A DNA stretch of 64,000 nucleotides from Candidatus Poribacteria bacterium (GTDB lineage: Bacteria > Poribacteria > WGA-4E > WGA-3G). The notes beneath the pieces are model-generated. The model saw nothing but the letters and a program-made list of their open reading frames with translations. It had not been told where the DNA came from and ran no database searches. The stretch is taken from positions 1,875,371-1,939,370 of the forward strand of contig OY282386.1 of the NCBI GenBank assembly GCA_958295945.1. Reading direction: 5' to 3'. Every line of letters starts with the position of its first letter. Position 1 is the first letter of the stretch. Shown here one piece after another: positions 55,526 through 64,000 of this stretch. Made by a program: the position numbers and the translations under genes.

Positions 55526-56167
55526 CTACGAGGGACCAGTCATTGGGACAAAACTAACTCCTGTGATATATTTTGTGTCAACTTTACCAGAACGTTTCTC
55601 AATCAGTAAAAGTTCTTGTGTATTAGAACCAACGGGAATCACCATTCGTCCACCATCATTGAGCTGCTGCGTGAGACGAAAAGGTATTTTCTCTGGTGCT
55701 GCAGCCACGAGTACACCATCATAAGGTGCATGTTCAATCCATCCGAAATAACCGTTTCCCTGTTTAAGTTTTATATTATGATAGTTGAGTGTATCTAATC
55801 TTTTCTTCGCAATTTCCGCCAGTTCTGGTAGGATTTCAACTGAATATACTTCATTGGCAAGTTCTGCTAAAACTGCGGTTTGGTAGCCACAACCTGTTCC
55901 GATTTCAAGTACTTTAGACTCTCCATTCAATTCAAGCAATTCTGTCATCAATGCGACAATATAAGGTTGTGAGATCGTTTGTCCATATTCTATTGAGAGT
56001 GGTCTATCTTGATATGCTAATTTCCATAACTCAGATGAAACAAACTGATGTCTCTCAATTCTTTCCATCGCAGCGAGCACATTCTTATCACGAATACCAC
56101 GTCCTTTTATTTGTCTTCTAACCATATTATGGCGCGCTCTAACAAAATCATCAGAAGGTGACATCAT
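55526..56167 (-). CDS. pcm: protein-L-isoaspartate O-methyltransferase
   Basis: A 213-residue Pcm of normal length. Motifs are RPLSIEYGQTISQPYIVALM and the SAM-binding VLEIGTGCGYQTAVLAEL; the C-terminal LNDGGRMVIPVG is typical. It methylates isoaspartate to repair aged proteins. It lies 8 bp before the PorV-like gene, so it is in the envelope operon headed by SppA. Two ATGs in tandem at the start are preceded by AAGG. Confidence 0.95.
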   Translation of the reverse strand: MMSPSDDFVRARHNMVRRQIKGRGIRDKNVLAAMERIERHQFVSSELWKLAYQDRPLSIEYGQTISQPYIVALMTELLELNGESKVLEIGTGCGYQTAVLAELANEVYSVEILPELAEIAKKRLDTLNYHNIKLKQGNGYFGWIEHAPYDGVLVAAAPEKIPFRLTQQLNDGGRMVIPVGSNTQELLLIEKRSGKVDTKYITGVSFVPMTGPS

Positions 56168-56211
56168 CAGTAACCTTGCCTTTCATGACATTTTCAGACA
56201 TAAGTTCTATA

Positions 56212-58587
56212 TCACATACCGACCCTTATATCAAACGGGGTTAATAAAAAGACACGATGTTTTTTTAAGATATCAATCAATTTTAAACTATCGTTTTGTC
56301 CAAAGGATTGAAGGATATTTTGTATCTGTAGTGTTCTATTTGTTGACATCAACTGAATGTCACCCAATAATTGAGTTGCTAACGTTTGTCTTGGTAATCG
56401 GACAATCTCAACCTGTTTATTTTCTAAACCTGCGCTTGCTTGTGCGATGGATAATGCTGTACTGAGTCCACCAAGTTCATCTACCAATCCGTTATCTCTT
56501 GCTTGCCTTCCAGTCCAAATGAGTCCTTTTGCAACTTTTTCTACATCAGTTCGGCTTAAATGCTTTCTGCCACGAGTTACTTTTGCTACAAAATCGTTGT
56601 ACACCTCTTTAATTTGTTTTTTTAGGATTGCTTGTTCTTCTGGTGGATATTCGGAATAATTACTATAAAAATCTGCATTTTTTCCCCGTTTTAATATTTC
56701 TCTGTGTATGCCAAGTTTTTCAAATAGTCCTTTATAGGTATATTTGCCTCCAATCACTCCAATAGAACCTGTTATCGTCCCAGCTTCAGCAATAATCACA
56801 TCTGCGGGTGCAGCTATATAATAGCCACCAGATGCAGCGTAGTCTCCCATAGAAACTATAAGTGGTTTCTTGACAGTGAGTTGTACAAGTTCATTCCAAA
56901 TCATATCTGCAGCAATGACCAATCCACCACCACTGTCTATTCGTAAAACTACTGCTTTGATTGAATCGTTATATCGTGCATAATTGACTGCCCGAACGAT
57001 CGTATCAGAACCCATGACTCTTGTTCCTGTGAATAGGTCCGTAAAACTTTCTCCTGTCAACATCATACCTTCTGCTTCAATGACTGCGATTTTGGGTTTT
57101 GGTACAGACCATTCATGAGGAAATAATCCGCTTCTCAGATAATCATTGACATGTACGAAATTAACATCAGTACCAGAAAGTTTATTCGCTCTATGATTCA
57201 GTCCATCCGAATATACGATTTCATCAACAAGGTTGTTTCTTAAGGCTTCATTGGCAGTATACGGACCTTTGTCAATTAACTCTTTCACGAATTCTTGAGT
57301 CCACCCACGTGCTGTTGCAATATCATTTGTAAGTTGATCATACAAATCGTCAAGGATTGCAGTTATATTTTCACGATAAGGTTCAGACATATTTGTTCTT
57401 GTAAATCCATCTGATGCAGATTTATATTCACCGATATTTTCAAGTAGTGCGCGAACACCAATTTTGTCCAATAAACCTTTATAGAACGTGGGTTCGGTTC
57501 GTAACCCAATTAACCGTAAATAAGTACTCGGATGGATGAGTATAGAATCACATGCTGAAGCAACGATGTATTCTCCTGAAGTGCAATCAGTGATATAGGA
57601 GATTACGACTTTACCAGATTTCTTGAAATCCAAAATAGCATCACGGATCTCTTGATATCTACCCATGCCGTAGCTGCTACCAGAGATTTCTACAAGTGTT
57701 CCTGCAACATCTTTATCCCATTTAGCGATCCGTAATACTCTATCAGCTTCCTCCAATTTCATTCTTACAAAATGACGTTTTCGCATTATGGGTTTTGTAA
57801 TTGCGGCAGTAGAAAACTGAAAATAACCTACACCCGCATTTGATTTTCTGCTTTCTTCATAGTAATTTGCGCTTCCAATTCCATAATTCCCAATATTAAT
57901 GCCAAACCGAATATCAAAACTATTATCGCTGTTATATGTTCCACGCAACATTAGTTCCCGAATTGGACGAACTTCTACGCCATAACTAAGGTCTAATCCA
58001 GGAATATCCTGTATCTTTCGCATATCGACAGACAAAGTGGTACGCCATGTTCCCGGACGCAAAGCTACACCAATATCATAAGTTCTTCCAATCTTCTGAT
58101 TATGTAATTTTGGACGATTCAGATCTCGACCTATAGCACCGATTGAGAAAAAACGACGACGATACATCATACCGACCGACACCGATTTGAATTTATCATA
58201 CTCTTTATCATCAGAGTTTATCCAACTATAGGATGTACCCCAATATAAGGCACTACCGAAATGTCGTCCTGCCGATAGACTATATCGTGTGAAGTCAATA
58301 TCGTTTGGTGCATTGGCGAATTCCATGCTGAATCCACCACCTGGTGCGGAAATAAAGAAAGCATCGTCACCCGGATAGTCACTATGATATGTCCGTAGGT
58401 AATATAAATTGAGTGCACGACTTGTGCCTAATCCAGCAGGATTAAAAAATGTGGATAATGCATCATCACTCATTGCAACTGAGTTCGTTGGGAGATGTGT
58501 ATGCACCTTTGGAGGATTCGCTGTAGCATAAAAGGGGGTAATACTACAAAATAAAATGATGCAGAGAAATGTATTTCGAAACTTCAA
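56212..58587 (-). CDS. sppA: signal peptide peptidase SppA with N-terminal PorV-like beta-barrel domain
   Basis: A 791-residue protein from a TTG at 58587, chosen because AAGGA lies 7 nt upstream and it directly yields a signal peptide (MKFRNTFLCIILFCSITPFYATA). Earlier start codons at 58623 and 58674 lack a site. Residues about 24-265 resemble a PorV/UPF0164 barrel (DDALSTFFNPAGLG; repeated strands such as GTSYSWIN and VSVGMMYRRRFFSIGAIGRDL). Residues about 270-780 are a double-domain SppA with the catalytic Lys in GEYKSASDGF and the Ser in GDYAASGGYYIAAP. SppA degrades cleaved signal peptides and membrane peptides. E. coli SppA is an inner-membrane protein; here the barrel would place it at the outer membrane. 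The fusion is unusual. Confidence 0.9.
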   Translation of the reverse strand: MKFRNTFLCIILFCSITPFYATANPPKVHTHLPTNSVAMSDDALSTFFNPAGLGTSRALNLYYLRTYHSDYPGDDAFFISAPGGGFSMEFANAPNDIDFTRYSLSAGRHFGSALYWGTSYSWINSDDKEYDKFKSVSVGMMYRRRFFSIGAIGRDLNRPKLHNQKIGRTYDIGVALRPGTWRTTLSVDMRKIQDIPGLDLSYGVEVRPIRELMLRGTYNSDNSFDIRFGINIGNYGIGSANYYEESRKSNAGVGYFQFSTAAITKPIMRKRHFVRMKLEEADRVLRIAKWDKDVAGTLVEISGSSYGMGRYQEIRDAILDFKKSGKVVISYITDCTSGEYIVASACDSILIHPSTYLRLIGLRTEPTFYKGLLDKIGVRALLENIGEYKSASDGFTRTNMSEPYRENITAILDDLYDQLTNDIATARGWTQEFVKELIDKGPYTANEALRNNLVDEIVYSDGLNHRANKLSGTDVNFVHVNDYLRSGLFPHEWSVPKPKIAVIEAEGMMLTGESFTDLFTGTRVMGSDTIVRAVNYARYNDSIKAVVLRIDSGGGLVIAADMIWNELVQLTVKKPLIVSMGDYAASGGYYIAAPADVIIAEAGTITGSIGVIGGKYTYKGLFEKLGIHREILKRGKNADFYSNYSEYPPEEQAILKKQIKEVYNDFVAKVTRGRKHLSRTDVEKVAKGLIWTGRQARDNGLVDELGGLSTALSIAQASAGLENKQVEIVRLPRQTLATQLLGDIQLMSTNRTLQIQNILQSFGQNDSLKLIDILKKHRVFLLTPFDIRVGM

Positions 58588-58887
58588 AGAATAGTCCTTA
58601 TTTGTATTGGTTGGAATACACATGTTAAAATAACATATATCTAATTTATTGACAAGAAAATTGTATGATACCAATACTGTAAATGCTTATCTTGTGTGAA
58701 TTAGAATGTAAGAGTCGTAATGAATTGCGCGACTAAGAACTATCTATTTTATTAAAGGGATGACATTTTCAAAAATGGTAAAAATTCAATTAGATGGATT
58801 GAAATTTCTTCAATAAACTTTACGTCCCAACTGGACTAAAGGACAGTACTCATATTCTATAATCACTAAAGTTTATCTCTCAGTCAG
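58588..58887. other. gene-free gap
   Basis: About 300 nt between sppA and phyH. No ORF, tRNA or clear hairpin was recognised. It presumably holds the promoter of the sppA-pcm-porV operon, but I could not pick a convincing -35/-10 pair. Confidence 0.5.
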
Positions 58888-59760
58888 TTATTCATTCTTT
58901 CCCCAACGGTTTGGTCCTGGACCGGGTTTATGTTCATCGCGAATCCGTTTGAAATCCTCGGGCGTTTTAACAACATCATTAGGTTGCAGCTTGCTACGCG
59001 CAAGGAATCCTGCTTCAGGTTGATATCCAGTCGGTTTGGCAGCATCCTGATAGCGTGAATCAACACTCCATCGCACTTGGTTGCTAACATTGGGAATGGA
59101 ACGATGTGGTGTGAGATTAGTCAGCAACAGTATACTTCCAAACTTCACAGGAACGACAACAGGCTCTACATCGGGTAATGCATCGTCTGGAATTTCAAGA
59201 TAGAATTTTTCAGAGTGACGGTGGTGAAAAACACCATCACGATGTGCATGTGGTAAAACTTCAAGACAACCGTTATGTACGGTTGCATCTATCAAAGGAA
59301 TCCAGATTGTGAGTTGTAAAACAGAATCACATTTTGGTTCCATATAACCAGCGTCTTGATGCCAAGGTACTAATGTTCGGTCATGTTCAGGCAGTTTAGG
59401 TCGCACACGGTATGCAGGGTGGCACATAATCTCAGGACCAACGAGGGACTCAGCGATGTCAAGTAGTTTTGAGTTAATAAGTAGATGAAAAAGCGCAGGT
59501 CCTGTGTGTGCACCACTAAACACTTGTTGGAAGACTGTAGGAGATTGCTCTGTAATTTTTGTTAAGCGTGTATCAAATCCTTCAGTTTTAAATTCAGAGT
59601 CAATCAATCCGTCTTTGAATAGTTGTGATGCCCCTTCATCTACTATTTCCTCAAATTCAGAAATAAGCGGGTTTAAATCATCTGGTGTAAGTGCATTCTC
59701 TATTAAGAGATATCCGTTTTCTTCAAAAGATTGTACTTGTGAATCAGTTAATTTGTTCAT
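58888..59760 (-). CDS. phytanoyl-CoA dioxygenase (PhyH) family protein
   Basis: A 290-residue Fe(II)/2-oxoglutarate oxygenase from the ATG at 59760. A TTG frame to 59787 would overlap the upstream VOC gene and is not preferred. The metal triad is H134-x-D136 (PWHQDAGY) and H219 (LTPHRS), with the 2-oxoglutarate Arg at R230. It would hydroxylate an unidentified substrate. PhyH genes are strongly expanded in Poribacteria, which fits the window's probable origin. It follows the VOC gene by 7 bp. Confidence 0.92.
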   Translation of the reverse strand: MNKLTDSQVQSFEENGYLLIENALTPDDLNPLISEFEEIVDEGASQLFKDGLIDSEFKTEGFDTRLTKITEQSPTVFQQVFSGAHTGPALFHLLINSKLLDIAESLVGPEIMCHPAYRVRPKLPEHDRTLVPWHQDAGYMEPKCDSVLQLTIWIPLIDATVHNGCLEVLPHAHRDGVFHHRHSEKFYLEIPDDALPDVEPVVVPVKFGSILLLTNLTPHRSIPNVSNQVRWSVDSRYQDAAKPTGYQPEAGFLARSKLQPNDVVKTPEDFKRIRDEHKPGPGPNRWGKNE

Positions 59761-59767
59761 AATGTTT

Positions 59768-60187
59768 TTATATTTGGACAAGTTCAATTAAGATGCCATC
59801 AGGATCTTTAGCACAAACAACACCTGCTGCATCTGGTGCACTAATAGGTTCAGAAAGAAATTCAACACCATTTTGTTTTAAGTTTCTAACACTCTCGTCA
59901 ATATCATGAACAAAGAAGGTAAGCCATCGGACACCAGCAGAAAACTGGTCTGGTGGAGTGGGTGGAGGGGACTCAATATCCATGAGTTTGATAAGTGTAT
60001 TTCCAGCCTTTAGACGGACTTGCCGAAATGCTGTTGGTGCAAGTCCTATATCTTGTGCAAGATTATCTGGAATCTCCAAATCCAACACAATCTCAAATCC
60101 TAATTTGTTATGATAGAAATCTAATGACTTTTCAAAATTGCTACATGTGATTGCTATATCTACTGTGGGGTGTGATAACTTTAGCAT
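59768..60187 (-). CDS. VOC (glyoxalase/dioxygenase) family protein
   Basis: A 139-residue protein from the ATG at 60187, chosen for AAGGA 7 nt upstream; a frame to 60211 overlaps the MBL gene. The beta-alpha-beta-beta-beta halves begin HPTVDIAITCSNFEKSLDFYHNKLGFEIV and WLTFFVHDIDESVRNLKQNGVEFLSEP; the terminal Glu in DPDGILIELVQI is a metal-ligand position. Substrate unknown. It is packed between the MBL (4 bp) and PhyH (7 bp) genes, one operon. Confidence 0.9.
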   Translation of the reverse strand: MLKLSHPTVDIAITCSNFEKSLDFYHNKLGFEIVLDLEIPDNLAQDIGLAPTAFRQVRLKAGNTLIKLMDIESPPPTPPDQFSAGVRWLTFFVHDIDESVRNLKQNGVEFLSEPISAPDAAGVVCAKDPDGILIELVQI

Positions 60188-60191
60188 TGAT

Positions 60192-62021
60192 TTATCCTTC
60201 ATTGAGAACAAAGATCGCTTCCCGGAATTGCCCTAATGACATGTCATTATATATGATTTCAACAGGAATCACTATTCTACCTATTTTATCACAGTGTTGA
60301 GGAATTTGAATAGAAAATTGGATGTTTCCAGTAGATTTTGGGTGGATAGTTGTTTCAATTGGGTCAATATCCTCTTTCCAATTTGATGGAAGAATCGGTC
60401 TAACATTTGCTTTACGTGGTTGATTGGAATGGTTTGTTATCTCTACACCCAACTGAACTGTCTCTCCACGTATCACTTCCTGTTCATAGGGATTACATCG
60501 CACCCATTGGTCATCCATACCATAGTTTGCATGGTCCCATGGAAAAAGGTCGGTATAGCATTTTTCACGTTCAGAAAGGGTATCTAACATAAAGATGATT
60601 TCTTCCTCTGAAAAATCAAAAGCAGGATCCACATGACAGTTGAAAATGTGTGTTGGATTTAGTTTTTGTATAAGTCTAAGACACTGATTGTAACCGACAC
60701 CATCACCAAGTAGGTTACGATTGCCTGAACAGTAGTCATCAATCCCTGCCATCGTGAAAGAATCACCTGAAAAAAACATGCTGACACCGAGTCCTTCTAC
60801 AAGTAATCCACCGTGATAATATGTCTGTCCGGGGAAATGGTATGCAGTCATTTTAAATTCATTCCAAGTCCAACTATCTCCATCAGTTGTGGCGCGATCT
60901 ACGCGTGTAATTGCTGGAGATATACAAGGCAGTCTGTAAGCCAGTGGATCTGTGATTACATCAGCGACAACAGAATCGGTGATAGTTTCACATGAGAAGA
61001 TTTCCTGAAATTCTGGAATAGCATTGACATGATCGTCATGGTAGTGTGTCACCCAAAACAGGGTAACTTCAGATATTTCGTTGTCTTCCTGCATCTGTTG
61101 AATCTGTTTTATCACGTTTGGTGAACCACAATCCATAACAAACGCTTCTCGGTTTTCAGAGATAATCATCCATGTCGTGCCGAAGTGTTGCAAAAAATCA
61201 GGTGGTGGTTTGCCTTCTCTGATTTCCATGTGATCTGACTTTCCTTCAAACTCAGTAAAGATATTTGGAAAGTAATGGCGTAAGGCAGAGATTGACACAT
61301 ATTTATCGTAGCAATAATCTAACTGCTCAAAGAGTTTGTCAATCGCTGCATCAGGATTGTGCATCACAACACCGTGTGTCGGGACAAGTGTTGATGGAGA
61401 TGACCGACGAACTTTTTCTAAACTCTCTCGCAATTCGTCTCGCGCTCCAAGAAATCCGTGATAATCAGTTGTTTGTTGTCCTTTTTGCAGACTGTACAGT
61501 TCCCAAATTTTACCTTGATCATAGATGAGATCACCTGTGAAAGCTAAACGTTTGCCATCAATATCTACGAGACATGTTATGCTGCCATCGGTATGTCCTG
61601 GAGTTTCAAGAACTGATATAGATGCCGAACACCAGTTAATCTTTGTGGCTTCAGTGTAGGTGTCTGTTACAGGAATAGATTCAGCAAGCATAAGATTATG
61701 TGGATGGCAGTTGTAGAGATGCCATCGGTATTTTGAGTCGTTCCAGAATGATTCAACATTTGTAAACCACTGTTCTTCAGCCTTTGGTACACCTATTTTG
61801 GCATTCTCTGGAAATGGAAAACCAGATGTACTATCGCGATGGTGATGTGTAAATATAATCTGATCTATCTGTGTAATACCGACTTCGTTGAGAGTTGTTT
61901 GGAGGGAAGTTCCACTTGGATCAATGAGCAGCGCGCGTTGTCCATCCCGAAGGATACCAGTGTTGACATGTCCGTGATGGATGCATAGATTTTCGCTTAG
62001 GAAGGTATATTTTGTTTTCAT
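60192..62021 (-). CDS. tandem metallo-beta-lactamase-fold hydrolase with C-terminal beta domain
   Basis: A 609-residue protein with two MBL domains. Domain 1 (about 10-250) has H59-x-H61-x-D63-S64 where the last His of HxHxDH is Ser, but keeps PGHTDGS, TGD and PTHG. Domain 2 (about 275-500) has an intact THYHDDH (H326, H328, D330, H331), SGDSF and NCHVD. The last about 100 residues are an Ig-like beta domain (VQLGVEITNHSNQPRKANVRPILPSNW). Such folds hydrolyse thioesters, phosphodiesters or lactones; the substrate is unknown. No signal peptide. It heads the MBL-VOC-PhyH operon. Confidence 0.88.
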   Translation of the reverse strand: MKTKYTFLSENLCIHHGHVNTGILRDGQRALLIDPSGTSLQTTLNEVGITQIDQIIFTHHHRDSTSGFPFPENAKIGVPKAEEQWFTNVESFWNDSKYRWHLYNCHPHNLMLAESIPVTDTYTEATKINWCSASISVLETPGHTDGSITCLVDIDGKRLAFTGDLIYDQGKIWELYSLQKGQQTTDYHGFLGARDELRESLEKVRRSSPSTLVPTHGVVMHNPDAAIDKLFEQLDYCYDKYVSISALRHYFPNIFTEFEGKSDHMEIREGKPPPDFLQHFGTTWMIISENREAFVMDCGSPNVIKQIQQMQEDNEISEVTLFWVTHYHDDHVNAIPEFQEIFSCETITDSVVADVITDPLAYRLPCISPAITRVDRATTDGDSWTWNEFKMTAYHFPGQTYYHGGLLVEGLGVSMFFSGDSFTMAGIDDYCSGNRNLLGDGVGYNQCLRLIQKLNPTHIFNCHVDPAFDFSEEEIIFMLDTLSEREKCYTDLFPWDHANYGMDDQWVRCNPYEQEVIRGETVQLGVEITNHSNQPRKANVRPILPSNWKEDIDPIETTIHPKSTGNIQFSIQIPQHCDKIGRIVIPVEIIYNDMSLGQFREAIFVLNEG

Positions 62022-62044
62022 AGTGTGAAATATGACAGCAAGAT

Positions 62045-63448
62045 TTACTTAACTTGTGGATTAGGTTCTGTGCTAAATTTATTCTTTTCAATGACTGCCA
62101 TTCGTGTTGGACCTAATGATTGCGTTCGTTCCCACTTTCCTTTTCTTGACATGATGACAAAATCATTTGTCTGGTTTGGAATATCGTGAGGAACAGCAAA
62201 GCCGGGTGTGGATATGTCGCTCATGTCCCAGTTCATATATGAGAATGGTTCTCCAGAGTCCCATTCCCATCTGGTATCATCTTGATCATATTTTAAGCCT
62301 ATCCAATACTCCATTCCTTCATAAACAAGAGTAAGCCATACCTGTTCTGATTCACTTGTGATAGAAACAAGATGTGCATCTTCTGCTTCTGCTTTAGCTA
62401 CAGCATCATTTCTTGTGCCTTCACAACGAATTGCTTTGTATGCATGTCCATTTTCAGGATTGATAACCCATACGTCTGGGAAGTTAATAATGTTTTTAAA
62501 TGGAATATATGCATTATTGATATGGAAAGTTTTTGTATCAGAAACGTCGGATGGATCACCGTTAAGTGTCAAAACTAAACCTTTATAAGGTATTCTATCT
62601 TTTACAATAAACAATTCTGATAAAGTTGACAATCCCATATAGTCAAGTTTAATTGTATGTATTCCGTAATTGCGTACAGAGAGTTTAAAGTTACCGTTAG
62701 TATCTGTCAAAAGTGTGAAATCTTCTACAGAACCATCTGTACCATCCATATCAAGTTGGAATATAGCCATTCTAACGGTTTTCTCAATGAGTAGTTGTCC
62801 GTTCTTGAATTCTATTCTTCCGTGTATTCTCTGGTGTTTTCCATCTTCAGATTTCATAATCACTTCAACATTTGAGATGTCTGCACCAGGCTTTATGGTA
62901 AATGTGACTCCCCCGGTATAAGGAGAGACTGGAAAGGAGTGTGGATAAAACTGGAACTCACCAAACTTTATTGCATGAATTTCAGGTAATGGTATAAATC
63001 TCCGTCTATCAGGAGTATTAAGGGATGCATCTTTTTCCATTCGCTCATTTGGAATAACCATTAGTTGAACGATTCCTGGAACAATTCCTGTAAAGACAAA
63101 GTTCCCTTCCTCATCCTTTACAGATGTTTGATATGGTGGATGTTCTCTTAACATTTGTTCATCTGGAGGTGGATTTTCCATATCGGGTCTATGTCTTGAA
63201 AATCCTTGTCTTAAGAAGGGATATAAGGAACTGTCATATAGTGGTTCCAAACCAGCATATTCGCGTAGTTTCACATAAAGAAGAATCACAGTTGAATCTT
63301 GAATTGGTTCTCCGTTTTCGTTGATGAGTCGTCCGGATAATGTTGGCGGCTTTTCTTCTGCTAAACTATTGAATGGAATTACAATGAGCAACATACTCAG
63401 AGATATAAGGATTGATATGGTCTCTTGTGTGTTCTTCAAATGCATCAT
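62045..63448 (-). CDS. exported carboxypeptidase-regulatory-like / C-type lectin protein
   Basis: A 467-residue protein. The signal peptide (about 9-30, TISILISLSMLLIVIPFNSLA) precedes a carboxypeptidase-regulatory-like domain (LSGRLINENGEPIQDSTVIL) and further beta-sandwich repeats. A C-terminal C-type-lectin-like domain (about 325-450) has AHLVSITSESEQVW, YWIGLKYDQDDTRWEWDSGEPFSYMNW and MAVIEKNKF. The family binds glycans or proteins outside the cell. A paralogue begins 36 bp upstream (63485-64000). GGGAG precedes the ATG. Two adjacent copies suggest recent duplication. Confidence 0.86.
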   Translation of the reverse strand: MMHLKNTQETISILISLSMLLIVIPFNSLAEEKPPTLSGRLINENGEPIQDSTVILLYVKLREYAGLEPLYDSSLYPFLRQGFSRHRPDMENPPPDEQMLREHPPYQTSVKDEEGNFVFTGIVPGIVQLMVIPNERMEKDASLNTPDRRRFIPLPEIHAIKFGEFQFYPHSFPVSPYTGGVTFTIKPGADISNVEVIMKSEDGKHQRIHGRIEFKNGQLLIEKTVRMAIFQLDMDGTDGSVEDFTLLTDTNGNFKLSVRNYGIHTIKLDYMGLSTLSELFIVKDRIPYKGLVLTLNGDPSDVSDTKTFHINNAYIPFKNIINFPDVWVINPENGHAYKAIRCEGTRNDAVAKAEAEDAHLVSITSESEQVWLTLVYEGMEYWIGLKYDQDDTRWEWDSGEPFSYMNWDMSDISTPGFAVPHDIPNQTNDFVIMSRKGKWERTQSLGPTRMAVIEKNKFSTEPNPQVK

Positions 63449-63484
63449 GACGAATATCTCCCTGTGGGATGGATCTGACTATAA

Positions 63485-64000
63485 CTATTCGTTTTCTTCA
63501 GTTGGATCTAAATTCTTCTTGTCTTTCTCAATGATTGCCATTCTGACAGCAGATTGGAATGGACTCTTATGCTCAATTGCGATCCACTTTTTTGCGTAGA
63601 AGTCTAATGCAACTCCTGTTCTACTCTCGTCTTCTGCTTTGTTTGGTTGCTGTCCTTTTCTCCAATTTGTGTACGTCAACGGTTGACCATTGTCCCATTG
63701 CCATTGTGCATCATTTTTTGGGATACTTAGACCAATCCAGAAAAATGTTCTGTGCTTGAATAGACCTTCTAACCATTTTTGTTCTGCTTCGTCATTTATA
63801 GCTACAAGATATGCGTTTTCACTTGCTGCTTGGTCTCTGGCATCTTGTAAGTTGACACATTGAATTCTCTTATATGCATTACCGGTAGCTGGATTTACTA
63901 TCCATACAGAATCTCGTTTGATAGTTTTTGACGTGCTTTTTAATTTAAAGACGAGGTCGTCGTACCTTTGACCTTCCTCAAGGATAATTGGTTCTGATGC
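63485..64000 (-). CDS. C-type lectin domain protein, C-terminal part (5' end outside window)
   Basis: The open frame runs from the right edge to a stop at 63485, giving 172 residues. The C-type-lectin-like domain is clear: WIVNPATGNAYKRIQCVNLQDA, AYLVAINDEAEQKW, FFWIGLSIPKNDAQWQWDNG, YTNWRKGQ and MAIIEKD. It is a paralogue of 62045-63448, with the same order of motifs and the same IEK ending. The N-terminal signal peptide and regulatory domains are presumably beyond the window. Confidence 0.85.
   Translation of the reverse strand, partial: ASEPIILEEGQRYDDLVFKLKSTSKTIKRDSVWIVNPATGNAYKRIQCVNLQDARDQAASENAYLVAINDEAEQKWLEGLFKHRTFFWIGLSIPKNDAQWQWDNGQPLTYTNWRKGQQPNKAEDESRTGVALDFYAKKWIAIEHKSPFQSAVRMAIIEKDKKNLDPTEENE

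Noticed and set aside
1-64000. tRNA or rRNA genes
   Set aside because: I saw no cloverleaf with a GGTTCRANTCC-type arm in the gaps and no rRNA-like stretch; a covariance-model search would settle it.

Overview
The window reads as a chromosomal piece of an uncultured, AT-rich, two-membrane bacterium. An outer membrane is implied by an Mla/MCE lipid-transport operon, PorV-type and other beta-barrel proteins, two lipoproteins and a barrel-fused SppA. Isoprenoids come from the MEP pathway (IspD, IspF). Sulfatase, Gfo/Idh, DUF6807, DUF711, PhyH, C-type-lectin, YCF48-like and PD-(D/E)XK/AAA genes, plus small GC-rich hairpin repeats, are the mix I associate with Candidatus Poribacteria. That placement is inference; no rRNA or tRNA gene was recognised in the window.

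Layout. 1-4.4 kb (minus): 5' part of a gamma-glutamyltransferase, an HNH protein, a Gfo/Idh oxidoreductase, a DUF6807 protein and a STAS protein. 4.6-12.9 kb (minus): a compact type I restriction operon, hsdM - HEPN - [MNT-HsdS fusion] - SEFIR - hsdR, with coupled or overlapping junctions; this is the most unusual system here. 13-18 kb (minus): sulfatase, DUF711, dprA and accA. 18.1-31.3 kb (minus): a long housekeeping run which, in transcription order, is rpsF-ssb-rpsR-rplI-dnaB-mlaE-mlaF-mlaD-radA-PIN/TRAM-ispD-ispF-cysS and two lipoproteins. It is headed by a good sigma70-type promoter at 31391-31419.

31.6-38.9 kb (plus): class III aminotransferase, beta-helix protein, AAA/PD-(D/E)XK protein, pyruvate-dehydrogenase-type E1 beta, hflK and hflC. 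39-43.6 kb: a mobile and repeat-rich zone with a dead IS982 copy carrying a nested palindrome, a small barrel-like protein, an apparently intact IS630-type element with a third copy of its terminal repeat, hairpins, a dispersed 25-nt repeat in three copies and a GT-rich tract. 43.6-50.5 kb: a polytopic membrane protein converging on a P-type-ATPase-like protein that has lost essentially every catalytic motif, then thrB and an aminotransferase.

50.7-64 kb (minus): YCF48-like protein, Rpn/YhgA-type nuclease, then an envelope operon (SppA with an N-terminal barrel, Pcm, PorV-like, FN3 protein with a C-terminal sorting-like domain). It ends with a VOC/PhyH/double-MBL cluster and two paralogous C-type lectin proteins, the last running off the window.

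The strongest new hypothesis is that the 4.6-12.9 kb operon joins DNA restriction to two dormancy or death effectors. A HEPN RNase would be held by an MNT antitoxin fused onto HsdS, with a SEFIR protein as a second arm. The second strongest is the pseudo-P-type ATPase at 45585-48311.
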